Of a stretch of 64,000 nt of DNA, positions 23,933-36,500 are shown one piece after another (within the stretch, counting starts at the first letter, position 1; every line of letters begins with the position of its first letter). This stretch comes from Actinernus sp. WN-2022 (taxonomy: Eukaryota; Cnidaria; Anthozoa; Actiniaria; Actinernidae). The notes under the pieces are model-generated. The model searched no databases. It had not been told where the DNA came from and saw only the letters and a program-made list of their open reading frames with translations. The position numbers and the translations under genes were made by a program. The stretch spans positions 156,294,344 through 156,358,343 of the forward strand of contig JAOWCC010000577.1 in NCBI GenBank assembly GCA_030867875.1. Direction: 5' to 3'.

Positions 23933-24936
23933 ACTTCAATCGTTATCACTCATAAGAGAGTTCTGAGTTCAGAATATTTCTAAACCTTTACAGCAAATCC
24001 GCTATGGCTCATAATCTGATATTAACTTTACTATGATTCATAGGGATCAGTAGCGATAACTGAAGCCCTATTGTTTGGAAGGAAAAACCTTATATGCAAA
24101 TTCTTCTCTCTAACGCAACTAATTAATAATAACACATACAACAAAACAAATCAAAATACTTGGAACAAGACTTTACTGATTCCAAATATAGGCCTATCAT
24201 CGCGTTATTTAATCCAATGATATTTTTTCGCCGTAGTTCTCTTTCTCATTTAATTTTTTTTTTCAAAATAACGACAGAGAGAAATAAATGAATATATGTG
24301 CGGTCTCATACTTCCAAACCCCTATTCCAGACTAAACTGAAAAGGCTAAATTTACAACTTACCCTGTTTCAGACTAAAACATCTCGAAAACCATACCATA
24401 CTTGGGAGGTACATAACCGTATAGCTTATGTAAGGTAGTGCACCCCCTCCCCCACGGGATATTTCTTTCAGCAGCTGTTTTACGGGGTATAGGCGTAGCA
24501 TATAATTTTTTTTTATAATTTGAAGTCTGCAGTTGTTGCCATAGAAAGCACTATAGCATGCCTTTAAAGTACTGCCTTGCTCCCCTAACCGAAGTCCATC
24601 ACGGCTATAATTTACGTTCGAGTGATGTGTATAAATGCAATAAAGTGGTTAGTAGGACCAATAGATATAATGACTTTGTGACTGTTAGATTTAAATACAG
24701 TAGTTTACTATAGGGGTGTCGACGCCCGAGTGTGGGAACCTCGTGCATTATCGTAATGTTCTTATGTGTCTGCTGAATACCACTGTAATTCAGTCCTTGA
24801 CTGCGAATGTGGTGAAATAAACTATTATTATACCAATAATAGTTGAGATTTGACACTATGATTCCTATAAATGTTATTTTAAAAGTGCAACGTGTATGCA
24901 AAAAACTATAAAATATACACGTCCCGGTCAAACGAC
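23933..24936. other. No gene recognised
   Basis: Anonymous AT-rich sequence. The minus-strand frame at 24605-24931 has no recognisable motif. Confidence 0.4.
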
Positions 24937-25164
24937 AAACGACAAGCGACAGTAAGTGCCAGCCCGAAATGGATTGTGGGTATAACTGTCCAGCTGTGCG
25001 AAACGAATAAACTGCGGTGTAATTCGGTAAATCTATTCGCAGTCGACCATTTTAATATCACGACTTCGTCTTAAAGTTTTAACCCCAAAACAAATTAATT
25101 CACCAGACTATCGGCTGCTGACACCCACAATCCATTTTGGTGTAGAAATGTCGCTTGTCGTTTT
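24937..25164. mobile_element. Small inverted-repeat element
   Basis: AAACGACAAGCGAC (24937-24950) is inverted at 25150-25164. A second inverted block, CCGAAATGGATTGTGGGT (left) against ACCCACAATCCATTTTGG (right), lies inside. The middle is non-coding. Confidence 0.65.
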
Positions 25165-25233
25165 GCGGGTCAATATTTTTTTAAATAGGTGTATATAATC
25201 AAGCATATAATAAATCGGAGCTCCAAGTATATA

Positions 25234-25812
25234 CAGTCATTATATGCTTGAAACACACTAAATGGCACTAAATAGCGCTAATTAAACAATAGAAAACAAA
25301 GTAGTTAGTGCTATTTAGCACTATTTAGTGTATAACTTGTATTATATGATTTTAAGTAGAGCGCAGTCATTATATGCGTGAAACATTTCTTAACAAATAG
25401 GACTAAATGGCACTAAATAGCGCTAATTAAACGATAGAAAACGAAGTAGTTAGTGCTATTTAGCACTATTTAGTGTATCAGTAACCTGTATTATATGATT
25501 TGTATTGTTTTCCTATTAAGTAGAGCGCAGTCATTATATGCGTGAAACATTTCTCAAATAGTACTAAATAGCACTAATTAAACAATAGAAAACAAAGGAG
25601 TTAGTACTAGTTAGTACTATTTAGTGTAAAACTTGTATTATATGATTTGTATTGTTTTCCTATTAAGTAGAGCGCAGTCATTATATGCGTGTTGAAACAT
25701 TTCTTAACAAATTGTACTAAATAGCACTAATTAAACAATAGAAAACAAAGGAGTTAGTGCTAGTTAGTACTATTTAGTGCAAGTAAACCTGTTTCACGGA
25801 TATAATGACTGC
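25234..25812. repeat. Hairpin MITE expanded to four tandem units
   Basis: Unit starts (CAGTCATTATATGC) lie at 25234, 25364, 25528 and 25675, spaced 130-164 bp. Each unit contains a hairpin with stems of the type ACTAAATAGCACTAA and TTAGTGCTATTTAGT around an ATTAAACAATAGAAAACAAAG loop-like core. The array ends with the inverted terminus CACGGATATAATGACTGCGC. The paralogous site near 59900 has just one unit. Confidence 0.85.
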
Positions 25813-26782
25813 GCTCTAATGACTTACTTAAACAAGGAATTATTTCTGAACTAATTGTTCACACTTCTAGCCAGGTCAACCCGGTCTACGTTGCCTTCTT
25901 TCTCTTTCGATCATCTACCTTTCTATATAACACTATAGCGTTTTCCCCAGTATTGCTAACTTACTTTTTTTCTGTCCTTATTTAAATAAATACAATTATT
26001 ACCACTTTCTGATAAAAACAATATTTCGCTTTGTTTTGCGTCTTCAGCCATTTCCGTCGCAAACAAAGGTAAACAAATGCCATGATTTTGTCAGCCGTTA
26101 CCTCTATTAAGACCAGTTTAAATCTCGAACGAGTCACTAATTCTTTCTATTTTACCACTTTCAAATTGATCAACTCCAAGATATTCGAAATGCAGAAAGC
26201 CATCAAAGATATTCCAGTCTGCACAACCTTCAATGTATTTATTGTACGTCTAATTTATCTTATGTTTATTTCAATGTTGAGCAACTGTTATTGAAAAAGA
26301 ACACTGAAGGAAAAGAACTCAATAAACTGTAGCAAAACACGAGAAAAAGACAAAAAACTAAAACAGGTCCTACCTGACAGTCGAACGCACACCCAAATCA
26401 ATTAATTACTAATTCATCGCTATTCAAGCCAAACTGGACCAAGAAAGACATTCTGAAATGAGAAACAGAAAACTGCTTTAACACTTGTCTTTTCATACAA
26501 ATCTGTCAGTATTCGGTGTAAGTTTTCGCACTCGAGCATAAAGCCCTGCGATAGACGGAGATACGAGGGGGGGGGGGGGAACTCTTCAATCACTGCTGCA
26601 GAATTCCGAGAGTCTTCCGAGGAGGAAGGATTCTTTGAACGAAGGATGAGACACCATCAAATTCAGCACGTACGTATCCCTTACAAACCTCTGCGCATGC
26701 CAACTCACCGGGCTATAATACCTTTAATAAAGATGTGTAAAAAGGCCCTGGATATGAGGATATTTTGAGCACATTTTGTAAA

Positions 26783-27055
26783 AAAGTTTCAGTTTCATTT
26801 AATTCGCACTATTTACAATACAATCATTTCATATACAAAGATAAGCAATTGTAAAAAAAAGATACATTAGAATAAAAGATTAAATAAATAATAAAGATGT
26901 GCGCAGCTTTCGAGTCAACCACTGCAACATTATTTTAAATATAGAAAGAGCTTAGCTAAAGAAAATCAAATTGTATTTTATGTCTGATATTTTTGAAGGA
27001 TATTTTTATACCGTTTTTTAAACAGAACGAAAGAGGAAGTGTCAATAGTTTCCCA
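26783..27055 (-). pseudogene. LINE 3' tail fragment in copy A
   Basis: Absent from the paralogous copy B, which joins ACATTTTGTAAA directly to TTAGGAAAATTAGCCC. It contains AGCTTTCGAGTCAACCACT, similar to the LINE-tail sequence at 35005-35035. Confidence 0.55.
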
Positions 27056-27466
27056 AATTTTGGAAAATTAGCCCTGTTAAAAATAATAGTCCGCTTCGAA
27101 AGACACATTTGTCATATCAACTATGCATTTGATTAAGATGAAAATGTGTACTTCATGGCAAAATGAATAAAGGTATATTTGTATTACCTTTATTGAAGCG
27201 TCTATGACCTTTGAATATATTAATTTTCAGTTTTGAAGTTTTCAATTGGTTTTCAGTTTTCAATCTATATTTAGAAAAAGAAAACATTGACTGCTGTTTA
27301 ACTACAAGTGCGTGACTTGCTAGTCGAGTGCTCATTAAGTTCTGTTTTAGATCAGACAGGAATAGGTAATGAAGGTCTACCTTTGTACATGTATTAACGT
27401 CCAATTTATTTCTATGTTGACAGATGACGTTTTGGACAAGAGACAATCACTGCTGAAGTTCTCAAC

Positions 27467-27551
27467 ATGTCGAGTGTTGAACGTTTTGTCTCTCTGAAGT
27501 ATTTCTTCCTTCTTTTTCTTACCATCCTCATTTCTTGCAGAGAGTTGCAAG
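27467..27551 (+). CDS. Receptor exon 1: start and signal peptide
   Basis: 28 codons plus one base: MSSVERFVSLKYFFLLFLTI, then LISCRELQ. A hydrophobic core and small residues fit a secretory signal. Donor GTAAGT at 27552. The same exon recurs at 61020, which supports it as real. Confidence 0.88.
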
Positions 27552-30500
27552 GTAAGTGAGCTAATTTCTGCGAGATATTTATTTACGTATGGGTTCAAAG
27601 CATACAGCGCGATTCTAATAAGAACTCAAAACCAAGATCATAATACCGAGGCGGAATTGATTTTTAATGCAAATCTGTAGCTTCAAATTCATTGATGCAT
27701 ATATCCATGTTAGAATTGTCTTTCGTTTCAAGAAATAATTATATTTACATTTAATCCTTTACTGCTGTAACATAGAAATGTTTCTCACAATTGAAATCTA
27801 AGTTGTTAAGTGAACAGCGACTCGAATACTTACTATTAATGATACGTGTACAAGTGCATTTAAATCAAATTTGAAGGTCTGAATTTCTCTCATCGATATT
27901 GTTTGCTGTTGGTCACTGTAGTTGATCAAAAATGAACAGTCAGAACAACAAAGAAGTGTCTAGATCAGTGTTGGGCAAAGTTCGTTCGGGAATACGAAAC
28001 TGCTTGAACGCGATCTAAAACACAGATTTTTCTTTTTATTTCGCATAACACCATTTGTCATTGTTGAATAGTTTTTTTGTATTTGATTCGCTTCAATGTT
28101 GACACTGGTTTGAATTTTAACGAATCATTACCTGTTACTGGATCGTCGTTTTTCTTTGAGAGACTAGCCGAATAAAGACCAATAAACGATCTCGTTCTGG
28201 TACATGCCGCTATGTCTAAAAACAAATACGTATACAGTTTTACTATTAAAGTAATAGGAAGTGAAGATCTTCACAAAGATTTATATTGGCCGGAAGCTGA
28301 TACTCGAAGATAGCATTTTTATGGCCGATACATCAAAGTCGTCACGGGGTGAGGAAAAATAAAACTTAAAAAAGCTAGATAGTACAGCATTTGCTTTACT
28401 TTACAACTAATCTGACAGAAGCTCGCACATTTGTGATGTACAGCAACAACAACAACAAACAACAATTTTATTTCACTCTAGATGGAGGCATACATATATA
28501 AAGCATATACACAGAATAGAGTTGGTTGAACCAGAAAAAAAAACATGGGGTTATCTAGTCTGGTTCACAAGGAGATAAAAAGTGGTCGCGTGGAGTACTT
28601 CATGTATTATGTTTAATTTTTTTTTTACAGGTTTAGATTATCAGTATTATATAGTGAAATAAATTTGAGACACGGAAGGTACGATACTATAATATATACA
28701 ATATAAAAAGGGAAGAAGCACAATCTAATATACAATGTAGCTAATAAATAATTTCACTACAAATACTCGTAGTGGCTTATGAGGTCGGAAACAATTTTCT
28801 TTTTGAAGATGCGTCTATTTTCAGATTTAATATGGTGGGGTCATTTTGATCCCAGATTTTTATTCAATTAATGCTAATAAACTTTTGTTTGTAGTTGGTT
28901 CTTGAATAGTTAATAAAGAAGACTTGATATTTAGATTTCCTTGTATTGTGTTGATGAACATCAGCAATTGGAGTGAACATATTTAGGAAAGTTTCATTAA
29001 AAATTTTATGGTAAATATCATACATGAAGAGGCTAGTATTAAGTTTGAAGATATCGCCCAAGGTCAAAAGGTGTAGTTGATGGAAAAGAGGGTGTGTGTG
29101 CCTTGTTCCATGTCTCGTTAAGCAAATGTGATAAAAAGACAGCATATGAATATGACATCGATGTTCCAAACTATTTCTTGGGTTTTACAACTTATGGAAA
29201 TGTGGGGATGTCTAAATATCCATGATAAGTGGCGGCACAAGTTTTGCATGCCGAATTCAGTGAGAGACGAATACCAACGAGCGTCTCAATGGAGGACTCG
29301 TGGATTTTGAAAGCGTCCATACGTATCATAGCACTGTCTTTTTGTTAGGAGCGTCTGATAACTGGAAGAAATAACTACTGATAACACCAAGGTTGCGTTA
29401 CGATATGTGGATACATTTTATTTGGATTGACTCGAAAGATTTCAAAAGCAGCCTACACCATTAGTTATATATACACCAGTCAGTAATTGTTTTTCAAAAT
29501 GATAAAAAACGTTTATATAAATAAACCGCGGCTACATTGTACCTAGGAATGAGTAAATACTGAGCTTGTCACTCATTTCCGCATAATGAGTAGTAACAAC
29601 ATTTTTACTAAGCACCCCGGAGAGAACTGAGTATTGGATCTCTTCGGGGTGCCTCAGAGGGGTGCCTAATAAACTCTGATCATTCCAATCAATTAGGCCC
29701 AGCTTGAGTTCTCTCTAATCCCTTTTACTCTGCTGATGTCCTTAGTAGAAAAAAAAGAAAGTGGTCAGGTTTTTGTTTTATATTCTTAACTCAACAAATA
29801 CACAATTATTCGCTTTCCACTTTCTGTAATGATCCGGGTAATTTTATTTTGTACCAGAAGATATGCAAACTAGCTACATGTGCCTCTGCTTTATAAGGTA
29901 CGCGAACGACAGCTAATTGGTTGAATAGTGAATTCCTCACCTGGCGTGATGAACGATACTGGGTGTTTCGTCATAATAACTACAATAAGTTTCGGGCTCG
30001 CATTTTAAAAACGGAGAATACAGTGATAAATTACTAATAAGCTAAGGACAATAACTAAGCAATTCATTAAATGTGTGAGTACAAAAGTAATCAGTATAAG
30101 GCCGAAAGTACGCGTCTAGCTAGTAACAATACAAATAAGTAGAGGACAGTAACTCAGCAAATAATATAGTAAATAATCAAATACAGTTCGGGTATTTCAA
30201 AAACTGTGTAGGAGATATAGTACTAGTCTGAGGCTGAGAGATTCCACAAGGAGACGTTTAATTTGAAGCCATTTCGATCGGAACTTTTTAGATTATCGTC
30301 AATAGAGTTCCACGCTATGCCACTGACCTTGAAATCGAATATTAAATTTGCCATAATTATCCGAGCAAGATAATAAAAAGGACTTTTTTAGAAGCTGGCC
30401 TGGTATTATGAAATGTATTGACATTTTAAAAGAAATCCCTGAAAGACGTTTTCCAGAAGAGAAATCACATATAAACAATGCAATATAAGGAAATACCAGA

Positions 30501-33500
30501 TATCTACGTTTTTAGAAGATGTTAGGGACCGGACATATATTATTTAGCGGTGGTGGTGGTGGCAGGAGGGGGGGGGGGATTTGTAGGGGGGATATGTAGG
30601 GGGGGGGAGGGAGGTCATGAACTTTTAATCCCTAAATAAGGGTGGGGGGGGGATCAAATTTTTATATGCTCCTCTTTTATAGATCAATGGAAATGAGGGG
30701 GGGGGGGGGGGGGTTATATATATTTATAGGCTTATCCAAGGGGAGGGTCATTAGTTTGTGAGACCAGAGAACTGCAGGGTCACAATTTTTTGGGCAAGCC
30801 ACAATGCAGATTTAGTAGCCCCCCCTACCGCTAAATAATGTCCGGTCCCTTAAGGCGATTAAAAAGTGGGCTGGTATGTTCAGTATACGGCTAGAAAATT
30901 AAAAGTTATCATTCTAATGTTGTTTTTTTCTATACAATTACAAGGGGATTTCAAGTAGATGGATAGGTGTTATCCCAGACTGTTAAGCCGCTATTGTATT
31001 ATAGAGTTGTATTAGGATCATCTTTTGTGTGCTAACAAAATAACGAATTTCAGTAGAGATTACACCTATACAACTTTTGTGTAGAGAGGAAATCTTGTGT
31101 CAAAGTGAGGCTTGCTGGTGATAACCTATACATATTTTGTGTTGAGAGGAAATCTTGTGTCAAAGTGAGGCTTGCTGGTGATAACAACAAAAGCGTGACC
31201 TCATCATGCATAAGGTTTATTGAGCTCGTGATTCCCTGGGAAAAGCAGTTTACCGGATGGCAGACAAACTTGAAAAAGTCGTTTTAGAAAGATCAACAAT
31301 TGAATGAAGGTGGAAAGAGCATTTACAAACAGGTTTTGCTAATAACACAACCGGATCTCGTACAAGTGTCTTTAAATAAATTGATGAAGTCATTTTTGGA
31401 CATTCTGTACAACCACGTGATTGCATTCCTGCAAAAAGCCCATCGATACTTCCGGTTACATCGATACTTTGCTTTCATTCAACCGGAAGTAGGATCCCAT
31501 TTTATACAATTCAAGGGTCCGATTATTAGAAAGTTTAATTTAGAGTTAAAACTTCCTACACCCAGTTCCATAGATGCGATGCTAGATCTTCAGTGATGTA
31601 ACTGGAATTAGGAAACAGGATTATGCAAAGGCCGGGTCTAATATATCGCCGGTTCATCTCAGAGGAGTTTTCAGTTAATATCCTGATTGTGTGATTTTCG
31701 CGGTTCTTTTCCTTTTACTTGAAGGCTGGGCAGCAGTCGACGAGAACAATCTCATCAAAGATGTTTTGACCAAGTACGACAAACGAGTTCGTCCCGTTAA
31801 GAACTCTTCCGATGTCGTGAATGTCACAGTTGATATCACGTTCCACAATATCATCGATGTGGTAAGTTTATTAACGAATTAGAGTATAATTGGAGTCCAA
31901 CTGAGAGACACATTTGGAGGTTAGCCTGGTGCTTTAAGTACAGTACATTTTTAGAATATAAACAAAATAAATGCGATTAAACATTCTAAATCAAAAACTA
32001 AGCAGTATGAAGATCGATCGAGGTTGACCTCAAGAATACCATGCCATTTAATAATCGGTTCTTTTATTATTCTCTCTAATTTCGTGATATTTTTCCCATT
32101 TAGGATGAAAGACGACAGATTTTGACTATGAGCTTGTGGCTGCGCCAGGTGAGAGTTATCGTGTTAGGGCTAGCAACATTTCAAAGTGCTTGTCGTTTTT
32201 AGCCTAAAGCCTTGGCCCAGATGCTCGGAAAAATGTGTGTGCTCTAATAAAATGCTCGTGTTTGCCTATTTCCACTGTGCCGTCGTTTGCTGGATATCTT
32301 ATAGAATTTTGATCGCTTGTTCGAATTTTCGTTATTACTATTTTTCTCCAACTATGTATACTAAACTTTCAATGCCGGGAACAGTGAATTGATTCAGCCT
32401 TTTATCGAAGCAATAGGTTCGATTGGAGAAAGTACGGAACCGTTAATCTTACTTTAGAGTGCTTACTGCAGCAAGACAGGATCACGAACCTTGATTGAAG
32501 ACGCAGCGAGACCTTCCGTTGCCTTAGGGCCTGTTTACAAGGAGAAAGGTTTAATACCCTCATTGCTAGCGCTACATGTATAGGCTTACCCTGGCTAGCA
32601 ATACGGCTAAATATAACCCGGGTTCATAAGCAAAATGATACAGGCCCAGGTCAACTCAACGCGATGCGGTTTCTTCATCCAAGCAAAATGGCGGATAGGA
32701 GTAGAGTTTTGGTGGCTTAACGTTGATTCCTTATTCTGTGGTAACCGTTATACAATGCTGCTGTCTAGTGTAACAGAATGCTGTTATGTTACCTACTAAT
32801 TGCTATATATATATAAATAACGCCACTGAGAAATTTGCAGTGTGAAATGCGGCTCTAAGAATAGAGTTGTCCTGCGGGTAGACGAGTTATCCCCGACGAA
32901 CCGTTTACAAGGGCAAAGCATAACCCCAGAGCTAGCTCTCAGCTAGGGTAACCCGGGATGCCGAGTTAAGTTGTTACCAATGTTACCATTGCCTGCTTGT
33001 AAACACATCGCTAAGAAAAAGAACTCTGAATTTCTAACGGGACCTGAAACAACCACAGGGGCTGATCAAAGCCAGGACCCGGCTAATCCACAGATCGAAT
33101 TGAAATTTAGTGTGTTGGTGTTTGTGGAGGGATGAAAACCAGAGGTCCCGGAGAAAAACCCTCGGAGCAAGGGCGAGATACCATCAAACTCAACTCACAT
33201 ATGGCGCCGCGTCTGGAGATCGAACCTGGGCCACAGAGGTGAGAGGCGAAGCGCTTAACCACTGCGCAACCCCGGCTCCCGACAGAGAGTGACAGCGCTA
33301 GGGTATACAAGCCGAAGTCCGAAACTTGATCAGGAGATGATCTCAATTTTAGTGTGTTGCCATTGTTATTGGCCACTAATTATCACGTGTATAGGTGGCC
33401 ATGCCTGTGTATGGTACGTACCATATGGTACGTATTGCTTGGTGCTCGCGAAACGCAAAGTGAAAGTGCTCGGTGCTCGCAGCGGTGGTAAAATATAACT

Positions 33501-36500
33501 GCTCGTGCTCGTCGTAAAAACATGAAGATGCTCGCCGGTTCGCAAATGCTAGCTCGAATTGACCATTCGCTAGCCCTAGTATATTAGCCACGCGATAGAA
33601 TATTTTGTCTGAGCAACACCTTGCCTGTATAATACAGTCGTACTGAGGCAACGGTGTTATGCTTAAACAAAGAATAAGGACGTTAAAACGTTAAAACGGA
33701 TAAGGACGTCGTGAATATGCTACTTATTAATCCCATTATTATTATTTAGTATTTATGTACAAATTTCAGTGCAAAGCCTGGATGTAGATAAAATTATTAC
33801 CTTGGATCAGTTTGTCCATTTAGACATGTTTATACTGAACATTACACAAAATGTTGAATGTTTCTTCCAGCGCTATAAGAATACCAGCGGGAGAGATTTT
33901 TCACTTTTATTTTCAAATGCCATCTAAACATTCTTAAGGAACGAGCCAATCTGTAAATGCCCTTTGAATGCTCTAAACAGACAGCGACAAAGGCAAATTA
34001 GTGGACAGACTTAACATTTGACCAACTAAGGTTGTAGCAGTTCTCGACTCCAGTTTTGACGCCTGTTTATGTATGTATGCTATATCGTGCAGACATGGAT
34101 CAATCAGCTGGTCGCATGGAACCCGGGCGATTACGGTGGAATTACTTCTATAACGGTACAAGCAGCAGATGTTTGGCAACCAGATACTGTACTTTTCCAA
34201 AAGTAAGTAATTGATTGTTCTAAATTCTTCTAAATTTGCAAGTTTCAGCCATGTCAAGATTATATAACGATCTAATGATGTACATTTGGTAAAACGTATG
34301 GCATAACGGGCAAGTCATTGTAGCAGTTTGGTTCATATCTAGCCTCAAGCCGTCTACAGAACAGAAATGCAGCATTTATAAATCAAACACGATATCTTGT
34401 GGGGTATCACACGGCTCAATTCTAAGCTCGCTACACTTCGTCGTTTTTGTGGTCACCAGAAGTTCAAATATTGTGATGCTCCATCTTCCTTAAAAGTGAT
34501 AAAGTGTACCTCAAGGATCTGTCCTGGGGCCATGCCTATTCCTGTTTTACATCAACGACTTACCTGAAACTCTAGACAAATTGGCTTAGTGGGAAAAGAA
34601 GTGGACAACGGAGTTTCACCCAGACAAGTGTGAAGTCTTGAGAGTTGCTGTAAACGTGACATAGTGCGCCATGACTATTTCCTTCTTTAAGATGGAACAC
34701 ACACATTGATATTATTACCAATAAAGCTAACCGAACTCTTAGATTCCTGAGATAAGATAAATTCAAGATAAATTCTACCATGTCAAGGCCACAGCATATA
34801 GAACAAACCAATATCCATAAACTAGAAATAGTCCACCAGTGGCTAGATTCGCCCTCAACAGATATGACAAGATTCAAGATGCATTTATTTGCACATAATT
34901 ATAACCATCGGTCCTTATCCGACATTAACATATAAATATACATATATAAAGGAAATAAGTGAAAAAAAGAATAGGTATGTTTAGAAAAAAATGTGCGTAG
35001 TGGCCAAAGTAGCAATGGCTTTCGAGTTGGCCACTACCAGTGATAAAACTAAACGAAGAGAGAAATAGATATAGCTAATAAAATATAAAAAAGAATAGTA
35101 CGAAGTGATATTTTAAATAAATTCATTAGTTATGTATAGATTTTGAAGGACATTTACATTATTGTTTGATCTTATCTGAGAAAAAAAAAGAATAAAAATG
35201 TCAATGTAGCTGATTTATATGTAAGGCACAAATTTTAATATTGTGACTGTTTATCTATTAAAAACTGTATGTACTGCTTCTTAAAGCTGGTTTTGGGCAA
35301 GGGTTTAATAGTAAGGGTACTGATTCCCAGATTCTTGATGAAATTGCTTTGAATCGTGATAGACCATAGTTAGTTCTGGAGGCTGGCCTGTACAAATTTT
35401 GGTTCGCTGCATATCTGGTGTTGTAGTTATGGATATCTTTAGCAGAGGTAATTAGCTCAAGGAAGGCAGGTGGGATATTTTGTTTATCATATTGTATTTT
35501 ATGTATAAGGGAGGAAATTTTAAGGTTAAAGATATTTCCCAGATTTAAAATTTCTAACATTTTGTAATATGGGGTGGCATTTTCAAGTTTGTTGGCAAAG
35601 AACATTTGACGAATACATTTATTTTGCTTAGTCTTAATTCTTTTTAGTCTAGTTTGGGTTGCAGTGCCCCAACTGACATGAGTCCATAGTTCAAATAGGG
35701 GTAAACAAATGAATAGTATAATTGTTTCAATGTATTGAAGGGTACAATATAGTATCTTAACTTAGATATAATTCCTACATTCTTTGCTATTTTACTGCTT
35801 ATATGTTTAACTTGAGCATCCCATTGTAAGTTTTCATCAATAAACACTCCTAGATATTTAATCTGTGTTTTTTGTTCTATATTACATGAGGTTATTTTTA
35901 TACTAGCTTTTTTATTTGGGGAAGTTATAAGCATATATTTTTTTTTTTTAAAGTTTATTGAAAGTTTATTTACTGAGCAATACTTTAGCACATTATTTAG
36001 TTCCTCATTTACAACTGTTTCCAAATCATTTAGATTATCTGATGAATAAAATATATTTGTATCATCTGCAAATATTCTAAATAAACATTTGTTGGAACAA
36101 TTTGGGAGATCATTTATATACAATAAGAATAATAGGGGACCTAGGGTGGAGTCTGTGGATGCCACATATTATATTTCGTAGACTTGATTCAGAATTATTA
36201 ACTTTAACATATTGCTTACGGTTGCTTAGATAGCTTGAAACCCATGCATTAGGAAGTCCACGAATACCATACTTATACAATTTTGCTAACAGTATTTCAT
36301 GATTAATGGTGTTGAATGCTTTAGAAAAGTCCCAAAAAATACCACAAGTTATTTTTTTTCATCTATTGCTGTTTTAAATTTTTCTATTGTTTCTAAAATA
36401 GCATATTCAGTCGAGTAGCCCTTTCTAAAGCCAAATTGATAGTTTTTCAATATATTATGCTTTTCAATGTAAAAGATTAATTGGTTATAGACTAAGCGTT

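Larger units (their letters stand above)
25205..29170 (+). repeat. Segmental duplication, copy A (pairs with 59883-62078)
   Basis: Collinear homology by eye to 59883-62078. It covers the hairpin element, a region with AATAAACTGTAGCAAAA and TCTTCAATCACT, the receptor first exon, and the beginning of intron 1 up to TGGCCGATACATCAAAGTCG and CTGACAGAAGCTCG. Copy A has extra inserts at about 25840-26285, 26783-27055 and 28441-29119, the latter two LINE-derived. Copy B is shorter. Confidence 0.85.

Noticed and set aside
35258..36165. Host gene in intron 4
   Set aside because: The frames contain LINE reverse transcriptase motifs (FADD, NTR) and are fragments of one antisense LINE.
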